Translations under genes and position numbers: made by a program
Assembly: GCA_947380285.1 (NCBI GenBank)
Contig: CANCQD010000047.1
Span: 1-16,919, forward strand
Reading direction: 5' to 3'
Length of the DNA: 16,919 nt
Source: Burkholderiaceae bacterium
GTDB lineage: Bacteria > Pseudomonadota > Gammaproteobacteria > Burkholderiales > Burkholderiaceae
The notes under the pieces: generated by a model
What the model was told of the DNA's origin: nothing
Databases searched by the model: none
What the model saw: only the letters and a program-made list of their open reading frames with translations
In this document: positions 1-6,892 of the stretch, one piece after another
Layout: the number at the start of each line of letters is the position of its first letter
Numbering within the stretch: the first letter of the stretch is position 1

Positions 1-1148
1 GAAATATAGTCGAGAGAGACATCACAGAAGCTACATTTTTTCCAATAACAGCCATGTGCAACTGTTAGCTTATTCCAGCGGCCATCGCTCCAAAGACGAT
101 GCATGGGATTTAACATGTCCAGAAGCGATAAATAGGAATCTAAAGGCAAGCCATCCCAAGTAGCGGTGCCGACCTCCTCAAAAGGCACGTCGGGCTCTTG
201 CCAATTTAAATATTGCACCTGATTGCTTGCGTTGCGTATAAAAGTGCGGACCAATCGCTCTGCAGAGCGCTTCCCCTTAAGATGCTCAAGCAAAGCCAAG
301 AGCGGCCTCTCTCCAGAATCTAGCGTGATGAAGTCAACATAATCAAAAATACGAGAATCCGATAATTCTCGTAGCTCTGTATTGACATAACCACCACCCA
401 ATCCGATCTTGATTTCTGGATGAGTGTCTTTAATAACTTGGGCTATGCGTAAAGCTGCGTACATTGCCCCTGGAAAAGGCACAGACAAAAGTACCAAGCC
501 AGGCTGATGGCGCTCAATCGCTTTACTGGCAAGCACCTGCAAATGCAAATCCATCAGTGTTGGGCTAGCTTTGAGTGCCTGGGCTAAAGGTGTGAAGGTA
601 GGCTGACTGCTTGCAAGTGATTCTGCATAGCGCACAAACTCAAAACGATCGTCAACCGCATCACGCAGCACATCAGATAAATCATTGAGATACAAAGTGG
701 CCAAATGACGAGCTCTATCTTGCGAGCCGAGGGCGCCAAAGGCCCAAGCCAATGAGTCTGTAGAATCCTCGTCTTCAAATGCATCGAGCGATGCAAAGCG
801 AGGGCCCTCAGGTAAAAAATCGCGCGTATTAATACGATGACTTAAGGTGCTATCACGACCCTGCAAGAATCGAATCACCGGCGAGATAGTGGACTGATAA
901 GAGTCAAAATAATCTAAGAAAAAATTGACGCTAGCACTACGATTCTCCTCAAGCATATGAAGCGCTTCAGCACGAATCTCAGTCATCCCCTCAGGAGTAA
1001 AAAAGCTGAGTACGAGAGCCAATGCGAGATCTTCTTGAACGGCGTCGATGCCGCGAGACCTCAGAAATCCAGTGAGATAAGCCGTGGAAGGGTATGGCGT
1101 ATTAAGCTGCGTCATTGGCGGAATGAGGCTTAATACCTTCATGTTCAT
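1..1148 (-). CDS. Cobalamin-binding-type radical SAM protein, C-terminal part beyond left edge
   Basis: The frame is open from an ATG at 1148 to the left edge (382 residues), so the gene is partial. The N-terminus (LIPPMTQLNTPYPSTAYLTG) is the usual opening of B12-binding-domain radical SAM enzymes. A glycine-rich LGGGYVN stretch near residue 250 fits the Rossmann-like B12-binding fold. Cysteines C367, C372 and C375 (GCYWKKCSFC) are the likely ligands of the SAM-binding 4Fe-4S cluster, spaced CX4CX2C rather than the classical CX3CX2C. No DxHxxG cobalamin-ligand motif was seen. The first ATG (1148) is chosen over the in-frame ATG at 1142 because a GAGG Shine-Dalgarno lies 8 nt upstream, inside the end of the preceding gene. 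Only 3 nt separate it from the DUF455 stop, so the two genes are probably co-translated. The substrate is unknown: members of this superfamily do methylations, ring formation and other radical chemistry. Confidence 0.82.
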   Translation of the reverse strand, partial: MNMKVLSLIPPMTQLNTPYPSTAYLTGFLRSRGIDAVQEDLALALVLSFFTPEGMTEIRAEALHMLEENRSASVNFFLDYFDSYQSTISPVIRFLQGRDSTLSHRINTRDFLPEGPRFASLDAFEDEDSTDSLAWAFGALGSQDRARHLATLYLNDLSDVLRDAVDDRFEFVRYAESLASSQPTFTPLAQALKASPTLMDLHLQVLASKAIERHQPGLVLLSVPFPGAMYAALRIAQVIKDTHPEIKIGLGGGYVNTELRELSDSRIFDYVDFITLDSGERPLLALLEHLKGKRSAERLVRTFIRNASNQVQYLNWQEPDVPFEEVGTATWDGLPLDSYLSLLDMLNPMHRLWSDGRWNKLTVAHGCYWKKCSFCDVSLDYI

Positions 1149-1151
1149 TTA

Positions 1152-1949
1152 CTAAGCCTCAAGAAGATTTAATTCTTCAGTTGTAAAACCTGCTTGCTTG
1201 CGCGCCTCTATATTAAACGGCCCCTTTAAAACGGGCGCACGATATTTGGCTGCTAACTCTCGGTAGGCCGCAATTGGGGAAAGATGATCTTTTGTGCAAA
1301 GGAAATTAAACCAACGATTGCCAATCAATACGTGGCCTATTTCATCATTTAGAATAATTTCAAGAATCTCAACGGCTCTAGTCTCTTTGATTTGTATGAA
1401 ACGATCGCGAATCATTGGTACCGCATCCAAGCCTCTTGCTTCCATTGTTCTCGGAACTAGCGCCATTCTAGCGATAACTGAGTCAGTCGTTCTCTCGACC
1501 ATCTCCCACAGACTATTGTGCGCAGGGAAGTCTCCGTAAGAAAATCCAAGTGAATGTAAATGCTCATTGACCAAGCTGAAGTGATAGGCCTCTTCTTTAG
1601 CAACCTGAAGCCAGTCCTCGTAGTATTCCTTGGGCATATCAGAAAATCGCCAAATAGCATCTAAAGCAAGATTCATGGCGTTAAATTCAATATGGGCAAG
1701 TGAATGCAATAGTCCCGCCCTACCTTCTGGCGTATCCATTCTTCTTTTGGGAACCAACTTAGGAAGCACTAATTCAGGCTTTACTGGGCGCCCTGGAATA
1801 TCCAAGTCAGGATACTGAAATACTTGAGCTAGATTGAGAGTAATTCGCCCTGCTTGGTAATCATCAAAAAGCTGAAAAAGCTGATTGACTTTGACTTGCA
1901 CATTGGTCAGCGCCAGTATTTCTAGGGCAGTTTGGCGCAACTCATTCAT
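1152..1949 (-). CDS. DUF455 family ferritin-like (putative diiron) protein
   Basis: The 265-residue product matches the DUF455 group of ferritin-like proteins, related in fold to the diiron hydroxylase MiaE. Likely metal ligands can be read in a four-helix arrangement: H86/E88 (LAHIEFNA), E119/E120 with H123 (EEAYHF), E170 (TMEARGLD), and E203 with H206 (NDEIGH). Length is normal for the family. An in-frame TGA lies directly before the ATG at 1949, so translation cannot begin further upstream; a weak GGA ribosome site sits 7 nt before it. The gene is first in a two-gene unit with the radical SAM gene. DUF455 proteins have no agreed function. A metal-dependent oxidase or hydroxylase role is inference from the ligands, and the tight link to a radical SAM enzyme suggests a shared substrate or pathway. 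Confidence 0.88.
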   Translation of the reverse strand: MNELRQTALEILALTNVQVKVNQLFQLFDDYQAGRITLNLAQVFQYPDLDIPGRPVKPELVLPKLVPKRRMDTPEGRAGLLHSLAHIEFNAMNLALDAIWRFSDMPKEYYEDWLQVAKEEAYHFSLVNEHLHSLGFSYGDFPAHNSLWEMVERTTDSVIARMALVPRTMEARGLDAVPMIRDRFIQIKETRAVEILEIILNDEIGHVLIGNRWFNFLCTKDHLSPIAAYRELAAKYRAPVLKGPFNIEARKQAGFTTEELNLLEA

Positions 1950-2219
1950 TCATCAATCCAAAGGCATCATAGTCGATATATTTAGGCTTCATTATGACAC
2001 TAGGGAGGCATATATTCACCCAAAAGACCGCTTCACGATCACTAAATGCGAACTAAATGCAGGCTAATTACAAACTGAATCAGTGGGTTCAAAAGAGTCA
2101 TCTAATTCGAGGCATAACCCGGTCGCACTTAAGTCTTTGACTTCTCCAGGGGAAATGATATGGGACAAATAAAAAAATGGGCTTGAAAGATGATGCAAAT
2201 ATTCAGCATTGCGTCTCAA
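1950..2219. other. Intergenic region upstream of the DUF455 gene
   Basis: This 270-base gap lies between two minus-strand genes. On the minus strand a CATAAT hexamer at about 1992-1997 could be the -10 box for the DUF455/radical SAM unit, but no convincing -35 was found. No RNA gene, long repeat or persuasive ORF was seen. The open frame on the plus strand overlapping 1885-2067 has no family resemblance and overlaps the DUF455 start. Confidence 0.4.
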
Positions 2220-2540
2220 TTACATTTTTCTACCAATTTCTTTAAGAAATTTCATTCCTTTATTGGTCGCGGAAAGGTATTTAATACGTGCATCTTTTTC
2301 ACAACTATTTACGCAAATTAATTCTTTTGAGATAAGTATTTTCATACACTTATGAATGGTTGCGGGAGATGCAATATATTCCATGTCCAATAGTTGTCTT
2401 ACTTTTAGCTTTTTATCATCCAGTGTTGAGGCGGCAATGACCAACAAAATATCCAATTCTTTGGAATTGAGGGCATGTTTAAATTTAATGTCCTCTACGA
2501 ATCTAGCAAATTCGATATATTTTTTTGCCAACGGAACCAT
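2220..2540 (-). CDS. Small winged-helix (MarR-like) transcriptional regulator
   Basis: The product is 106 residues with the layout of a compact winged helix-turn-helix protein. A helical N-terminus (residues 1-38) is followed by KVRQLLDMEYIASPATIHKCM (about 46-66) as the helix-turn-helix, and then by a basic wing and strand (ARIKYLSATNKG, about 84-95). MarR proteins are usually 140-150 residues, so this one has reduced dimerisation helices. The gene is clearly AT-rich: the first 120 bases from position 2221 contain only 33 G or C by hand count. That suggests recent acquisition or relaxed selection. It is divergent from the 75-residue gene at 2703, and the palindrome at 2640-2657 lies between them, so it may act there. 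The DNA-binding call is firm in kind; target and ligand are unknown. Confidence 0.72.
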   Translation of the reverse strand: MVPLAKKYIEFARFVEDIKFKHALNSKELDILLVIAASTLDDKKLKVRQLLDMEYIASPATIHKCMKILISKELICVNSCEKDARIKYLSATNKGMKFLKEIGRKM

Positions 2541-2639
2541 TTAATTTCGATAATCCCTCTAAGGATAAGAATGTGACGCCATCTTACCTTCCAATCTCCA
2601 CAAAATGAACTCATTTCTAATAAATAATTCACCTTAGGT

Positions 2640-2657
2640 TTAGGGGTACACCCCTAA
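2640..2657. promoter_or_regulatory. Perfect 8-bp-arm palindrome, candidate operator
   Basis: Arms TTAGGGGT (2640-2647) and ACCCCTAA (2650-2657) are exact reverse complements around a 2-base centre, AC. The site lies in the divergent region between the winged-helix gene (start 2540) and the 75-residue gene (start 2703). Its centre is about 54 bp before the start predicted from the TATAAT box at 2692. Size and symmetry suit a dimeric regulator. AGGGGTA also fits the NarL-type heptamer, so a LuxR/NarL-family regulator encoded elsewhere is an alternative to the local MarR-like protein. Confidence 0.55.
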
Positions 2658-2691
2658 TATTAAAGAGTGGAACAAATAAAGTTATTACTAT

Positions 2692-2697
2692 TATAAT
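2692..2697 (+). promoter_or_regulatory. Consensus -10 box TATAAT before the 75-residue gene
   Basis: An exact TATAAT ends 5 bases before the ATG at 2703. A start site at the usual distance would fall on or next to that ATG, implying a leaderless message. The -35 region at normal spacing (GGAACA, 2669-2674) is poor, which fits a promoter needing an activator, perhaps at the palindrome just upstream. Confidence 0.45.
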
Positions 2698-2702
2698 GTT
2701 TT

Positions 2703-2930
2703 ATGCTTTCCTTATTTCGACAATTTCTAATGCCTCGGCACTCATCGTTTGTTGTTGAAGAAATCAATCACCTGAGTAGAGTCGTTGTTTTGGAAGACAA
2801 GGAATTTGGTTTTCGAGTAGAAATACCTATTGGGGATAAGCCCCTCAAAGGAGCTTCGATCGTAGAACCCTATGCTGTTCTCTTAACTTATGAGGACGGC
2901 TCTATAGAGAAGAAAAGAATTTTAAAATAG
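2703..2930 (+). CDS. Hypothetical 75-residue protein
   Basis: I do not recognise this family. The product has a short hydrophobic N-terminus (MLSLFRQFLM) and then an alternating polar/hydrophobic pattern suggesting a small beta-rich domain (RVVVLEDKEFGFRVEI, then YAVLLTYEDGSIEKKR). It has no cysteine, no signal peptidase site and no clear membrane helix. The start is uncertain: ATG 2703 lacks a Shine-Dalgarno but sits 6 bases after TATAAT, while ATG 2730 (codon 10) is an alternative for a message with a short leader. It is divergent from the winged-helix regulator and convergent with the YqhA gene. Balanced composition and absence of low-complexity runs favour a real gene over a chance frame. 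Confidence 0.5.
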   Translation: MLSLFRQFLMPRHSSFVVEEINHLSRVVVLEDKEFGFRVEIPIGDKPLKGASIVEPYAVLLTYEDGSIEKKRILK

Positions 2931-2953
2931 CAACTCCACTCAGAGGATCAAGT

Positions 2954-2989
2954 GGTTTTAATTTAGGCGCTCTAAAACCGATAGCGCCT
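2954..2989 (+). repeat. Two interlocking 7-bp inverted repeats (pseudoknot geometry)
   Basis: GGTTTTA (2954-2960) pairs with TAAAACC (2973-2979), and AGGCGCT (2965-2971) pairs with AGCGCCT (2983-2989). The arms alternate, so the two stems would either exclude each other or form an H-type pseudoknot with connecting segments of 4, 1 and 3 nt. The element lies 24 nt after the 75-residue gene stop, between convergent genes. No uridine tract follows on either strand, so it is not a standard rho-independent terminator. Confidence 0.5.
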
Positions 2990-3076
2990 TATCCCCGCCC
3001 AATAGTTACTTTGTAAAAAATTACCTATAAAACAAATAGGCGTACCAAATGATTTCATTTGTGGCCCAAGATTGCT

Positions 3077-3619
3077 CTATTTATTATGGATCATCACGCG
3101 CTCAGACAACGCGAATAACACACCGGTAACAACAAATACAAGATGGATGCCAATCATCCAGCCTAAGTTTTCTTTGTTGGTGGTGGAAATTTCCAGAAAT
3201 GCAGCAAGAAGATTAATTCCAGAGAGAGCAACAATTGAGCCAATCAGTTTGAGTTTCAGACCGGCAAAATCAACCTCCCCCATCCAACGCGGCCTATCAT
3301 CGCTATCCTTAGCTGCACCAATAACAGAGACGAAATTTTCATAACCTGAAAAGATAACTAAAATCAATAGGTTTGCTAAGAGTGTTTTATCGACAAGCGC
3401 CAATACACTAGTTAAAAATTCTGCCTCTGATGCATTCCAAAAACTCAAACTAAAATGAGCAAATTCTTGTAAAAACTTGATAGCCAAAATAATGAGTGCA
3501 AAGACCAGAAATACGTAAAAGATAGCCAATATCCAGCGGCTATTAAATATCAACTTTTCTAAACTTTTTTCAATAAAGCCAGAGTCGTCAGGCTGACCTT
3601 TTCTTGCATCTTGATTCAT
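3077..3619 (-). CDS. YqhA / UPF0114 family inner-membrane protein
   Basis: The product is 180 residues with four predicted membrane helices (about 28-50, 68-92, 124-144 and 152-172). Two segments are typical of the UPF0114 (YqhA) family: DKTLLANLLILVIFSGYENF (about 77-96) and KLKLIGSIVALSGINLLAAF (122-141). Length is normal for the family, with a hydrophilic N-terminal tail of about 25 residues. The start at 3619 is supported by an AAGGA ribosome site 8 nt upstream. The function of UPF0114 is not established; an ion-transport role has been suggested only by fold and context. It follows the channel-fusion gene on the same strand, but a 245-bp gap makes a separate promoter more likely than an operon. 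Confidence 0.88.
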   Translation of the reverse strand: MNQDARKGQPDDSGFIEKSLEKLIFNSRWILAIFYVFLVFALIILAIKFLQEFAHFSLSFWNASEAEFLTSVLALVDKTLLANLLILVIFSGYENFVSVIGAAKDSDDRPRWMGEVDFAGLKLKLIGSIVALSGINLLAAFLEISTTNKENLGWMIGIHLVFVVTGVLFALSERVMIHNK

Positions 3620-3864
3620 TCACAATATCCTTATTTGTGGGGCAATTAATATTTTAGAGGCGGTACCTTACTTTTGCTATTCATTATCAATTGGAAAATC
3701 TTCGACTTTCTACTGACGCACGATATTTACTTTATAAAAAATACTCATAAAACAATGACTTATATAGATTAATGATATTTTCGCAATTTTTATATCAGTA
3801 ACTCGGTAGTGCGGCGTATACATCGTTGAGGGCGCAATCACTAAAGCAATATACTTCCTGCGCT
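3620..3864. other. AT-rich intergenic region between channel-fusion and YqhA genes
   Basis: This 245-base gap lies between two minus-strand genes and presumably holds the YqhA promoter and the end of the channel-fusion transcript. I found no strong hairpin with a T-run, no strong -10/-35 pair and no convincing small ORF. Confidence 0.35.
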
Positions 3865-6810
3865 CTAATTGGAACGCTCCCTAACAGCAATTGACATAAA
3901 CGGTAAAGCGTTTTGCTCGCGAAGTAATCGGTTCACTAACTCTAGAACGGATGTGGACAAATGATCTCGCGATTGATCGGCGCGATAGAAAATATGAGCC
4001 TCTAACTGAACGCCATCGGCTTCAATCTCTTCACATACGATACGAATAGTCCGAGCATGATCCACAAAATCGTTGCCCTTTAATAAATCAATGACAGCCA
4101 ATCTGATGGACTCAATCAGCTGCTCCAAATTAGCAGAAGTGCTAACCTCAAATGGAATTTCAACTCTTGAGAATCCACCATCACTGGAAGCATTGGTGAC
4201 TGTTTGCTGAATGAGAATTGAATTTGGAATGAAGTGCACTAAACCATCCCTAGAGTGAATTCGTACATTCCTCCAACCCAATTCTTCGACCATTCCGTCA
4301 ATGTTGTGATCTTTAGCGTTGATGTGCACCCAATCTCCAGGCTTAATAGCACCCTCAAGTCCAATCGTTATTCCACCCAAAGCATCCAAAATTAATTCTC
4401 GCAGGGCTAGGCCAACTACGGTAAGAATGACTGAGGAGGCAGCCAAGACAGGAAGAATGTCACGGTTCAATACATCCGTGTAATAGAACCCAAAAAAAGT
4501 TGAATAAATTATTGTTGAAAGCAGCACTCTTAAAGAACCCTGAAGAGCTGTCTTTTTTGACTTTTGCCTTTGGATAAGCCAATCCACAGCGAGATTCAAA
4601 GTAGCGGCAATTGCAAAATAGTAATAAGCAGTAAATGAATTCTGAATAGTAACCAACAAGATTGCATTTACTTTGTCTAGGGCAGGACTAAAAAATAAAC
4701 AGATTTCGACAAAAAAGACAGCCAATAACCCAGCTTCAATAGTGATTAAACGGCCTAGCTTTTTACGAGTTTTAAAATACGACTCCATTAGCCAAGGGAT
4801 GCAGGCGATCAGGGCAAAGAAAAAGGCGATGCTGCTGGAAATTCTCCAATCCAACTTGCTGCCCAAATAGGATCCAAGCATGGCATTCTTATTGCGCAAC
4901 CCATAAGACGCCTTAAATTCTGAAAAACTTCTTTCGCCGGTAGCTGATGCAGGGTTTCCTAAGGAATTCACAATATCCGTATCAATCGCGAGACTGGTAG
5001 TTTCTGCGCGATAGTCCATCTCTGGCGCTAAGACCTCAGCCTTTTCCATGCCTTTGATGATTGAGGCTGCACTGCCAATATTCCCCTCATCAATCACAAA
5101 ACGCAATTGCGAAGAGTCCAGTGTTTTGTGTCGATAAGCAATCGACAAAGGTAGTTGACCTAAGGCTAAATCCTTTGCTAATGCCTCAAATTTGAAGACC
5201 CCACGATAACGATAAAGTCGATACTTTTCATGCTTACTGTCAGAGGACTCCAGAACGGTAAATGAGGGATTATCAGTAAACAGGGCCGGGAAAACAATAT
5301 CGTCAGCATCAATAGCCAAGCTTCCGCGGAACCAGATATCGACTTCCCCGGTAAACGTTCTTTTTTCTAAATTAATAAAGCTGATTTCTCGTGGGATGAG
5401 TCCAGTAAATATGACGGGGACCAAATCATATACTCGGTTATCAACTTGAATTTTATTGTCCGAAACTTTCTCAGCAAAGTTGAAGCGTGCGGCGTCGGTT
5501 CCATACTGCATTAAATAAGGTAATTGCTTGCCGTTCCGAAAGGAAACTAATGTTGGCGGAATATCGCGCTCTTGATTCTGATCTAAGCGCATACGGCCAG
5601 TGAAAGCCCCCTCCTTGCCTTGACTGCCATTCAAGGAAGATAGATAGCTTTGGAAACTTTTACGAATCTCTTCGGGGGGAAGTTTTTTCCAATCGGGAGT
5701 CTCACGCTTTAACTTTTCAATAAAGGCGCTTAATAGATAACCAGAATCATATCCATAGGCATATGCCCAAGAAGGATTTTCTTGGCGCCGTTTTTGGTAG
5801 ACATTTATAAATTCGCGCGCACGCTCATCGGCCATGCTTGGAAGGAATGGTGTCACACTCATTAACCCGTTGGTATAAAACCCAGGAGCTAGACGTTCTT
5901 TTGGAAACTCGCGAAATTGATCGGGGAAAGTGGGAAGACTTGCGCCGCCAAAGCCTATTAACTGGCCTGCATAATTTTCATCCTTCAGCCCCTTTACCAA
6001 CTGAACAGCCTCATCTGTTGGCAACGAAAAGGCAACGAAATCATAAGCGGAAATAGACTTGAGCAATTGCGCGATGACCTCTTTATCACCATTTTTCGGC
6101 CACGCTTTTAATGCAAAGTTATTTTTTCCAATTTTAGAAAAGACTTTTTGAAATCCGTTGGCGTAACCATTTTTCGTATCGCCCTCAAGAGTAATAAATG
6201 CTGTCGAGTTCGTTTTTTGGATCTTCAAAAGTAGATTACTTACAAACTCACCTTGTCTTTCTTGGCTTGGTTGTAGAGCAAAAATCCATTTTTCATTTTG
6301 ATGAATGACTGGAGGGCTAATCGGAACCAATCCTGGGACCATTCCTTCCTCCAAAGAGGCAGTCATATCCTGATATCCCTGAGCCTGGGTTGGACCTATT
6401 ACTGCTAGCGTACTAAACCCTGCTGCAGCGCTATCAGCCAAGGCTGCCACTGCATTTGCATTACCGCGGTCATCCCTGATGATGAGGCGCACATCATTTG
6501 AAATATTACCTGCGCTTGCCGCATCTTTAAATCCCTGAGCGAGATCTTGGCCAATCATCCGAGTGGGCCCAGAGAAATCCGCAATAGCAACGACATCGAG
6601 TAAATCAGCCTGATTCTCAGATTCTGATTGTAAATAATGCAAAACCTGTGAACCCGGAGGCAAATCAAAATACGCAGTAAGGCAGAGAGTAAGAGTCGCC
6701 AAAAAGACAACAATGATGGAAACTACAATAGCCTTCCATTTTTTTGACTTAAGCCCAATCTGGCTCCAATTTACAGAGAGATAATTGGCAATTTTTTTCA
6801 CAAACGGCAT
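3865..6810 (-). CDS. Type I periplasmic-binding domain fused to MscS-type ion channel
   Basis: This 981-residue protein has at least four modules. A membrane anchor (about 27-47) follows a basic cytoplasmic N-terminus. Residues about 72-435 are a type I periplasmic-binding domain of the branched-chain amino acid receptor kind (IADFSGPTRMIGQDLAQGF near the start, VIGPTQAQGY near 138). Residues about 455-580 form a beta-rich segment (RTFTGEVDIWFRG, YRYRGVFKFEALAKDLALGQ, LRFVID) that resembles the ectodomain of prokaryotic pentameric ligand-gated channels; this match is by eye. Five membrane helices follow (about 657-677, 688-709, 714-745, 759-778, 784-808). The last leads into a canonical MscS pore and cytoplasmic domain (GLALRELILDALGG, KPGDWV, HFIPNS). 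Six helices in total put both ends in the cytoplasm, as MscS needs. The ligand is unknown. The gene follows the ArsC-like gene by 82 bp. Confidence 0.85.
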   Translation of the reverse strand: MPFVKKIANYLSVNWSQIGLKSKKWKAIVVSIIVVFLATLTLCLTAYFDLPPGSQVLHYLQSESENQADLLDVVAIADFSGPTRMIGQDLAQGFKDAASAGNISNDVRLIIRDDRGNANAVAALADSAAAGFSTLAVIGPTQAQGYQDMTASLEEGMVPGLVPISPPVIHQNEKWIFALQPSQERQGEFVSNLLLKIQKTNSTAFITLEGDTKNGYANGFQKVFSKIGKNNFALKAWPKNGDKEVIAQLLKSISAYDFVAFSLPTDEAVQLVKGLKDENYAGQLIGFGGASLPTFPDQFREFPKERLAPGFYTNGLMSVTPFLPSMADERAREFINVYQKRRQENPSWAYAYGYDSGYLLSAFIEKLKRETPDWKKLPPEEIRKSFQSYLSSLNGSQGKEGAFTGRMRLDQNQERDIPPTLVSFRNGKQLPYLMQYGTDAARFNFAEKVSDNKIQVDNRVYDLVPVIFTGLIPREISFINLEKRTFTGEVDIWFRGSLAIDADDIVFPALFTDNPSFTVLESSDSKHEKYRLYRYRGVFKFEALAKDLALGQLPLSIAYRHKTLDSSQLRFVIDEGNIGSAASIIKGMEKAEVLAPEMDYRAETTSLAIDTDIVNSLGNPASATGERSFSEFKASYGLRNKNAMLGSYLGSKLDWRISSSIAFFFALIACIPWLMESYFKTRKKLGRLITIEAGLLAVFFVEICLFFSPALDKVNAILLVTIQNSFTAYYYFAIAATLNLAVDWLIQRQKSKKTALQGSLRVLLSTIIYSTFFGFYYTDVLNRDILPVLAASSVILTVVGLALRELILDALGGITIGLEGAIKPGDWVHINAKDHNIDGMVEELGWRNVRIHSRDGLVHFIPNSILIQQTVTNASSDGGFSRVEIPFEVSTSANLEQLIESIRLAVIDLLKGNDFVDHARTIRIVCEEIEADGVQLEAHIFYRADQSRDHLSTSVLELVNRLLREQNALPFMSIAVRERSN

Positions 6811-6892
6811 TAATTTAAGACCTATCCAGAAAAATAAAACGCAAGGAGTAGGAAACCGTCTAGAAAACCAGCATCAGATCTAGTAATTAATT

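Noticed and set aside
584..796. Open frame on the minus strand inside the radical SAM gene
   Set aside because: It lies within the long conserved radical SAM frame and has no family features.
1294..1818. Open frames opposite the DUF455 gene
   Set aside because: They are antisense shadows; the DUF455 frame keeps all the likely metal-ligand motifs.
2080..2120. GGTTCAAA string resembling a tRNA T-arm, with a distant GGGTT/AACCC pair
   Set aside because: No acceptor stem, D-arm or anticodon arm can be built around it.
3072..3344. 90-codon frame opposite the YqhA gene
   Set aside because: It is antisense to a recognised membrane protein family, with biased composition and no ribosome site.
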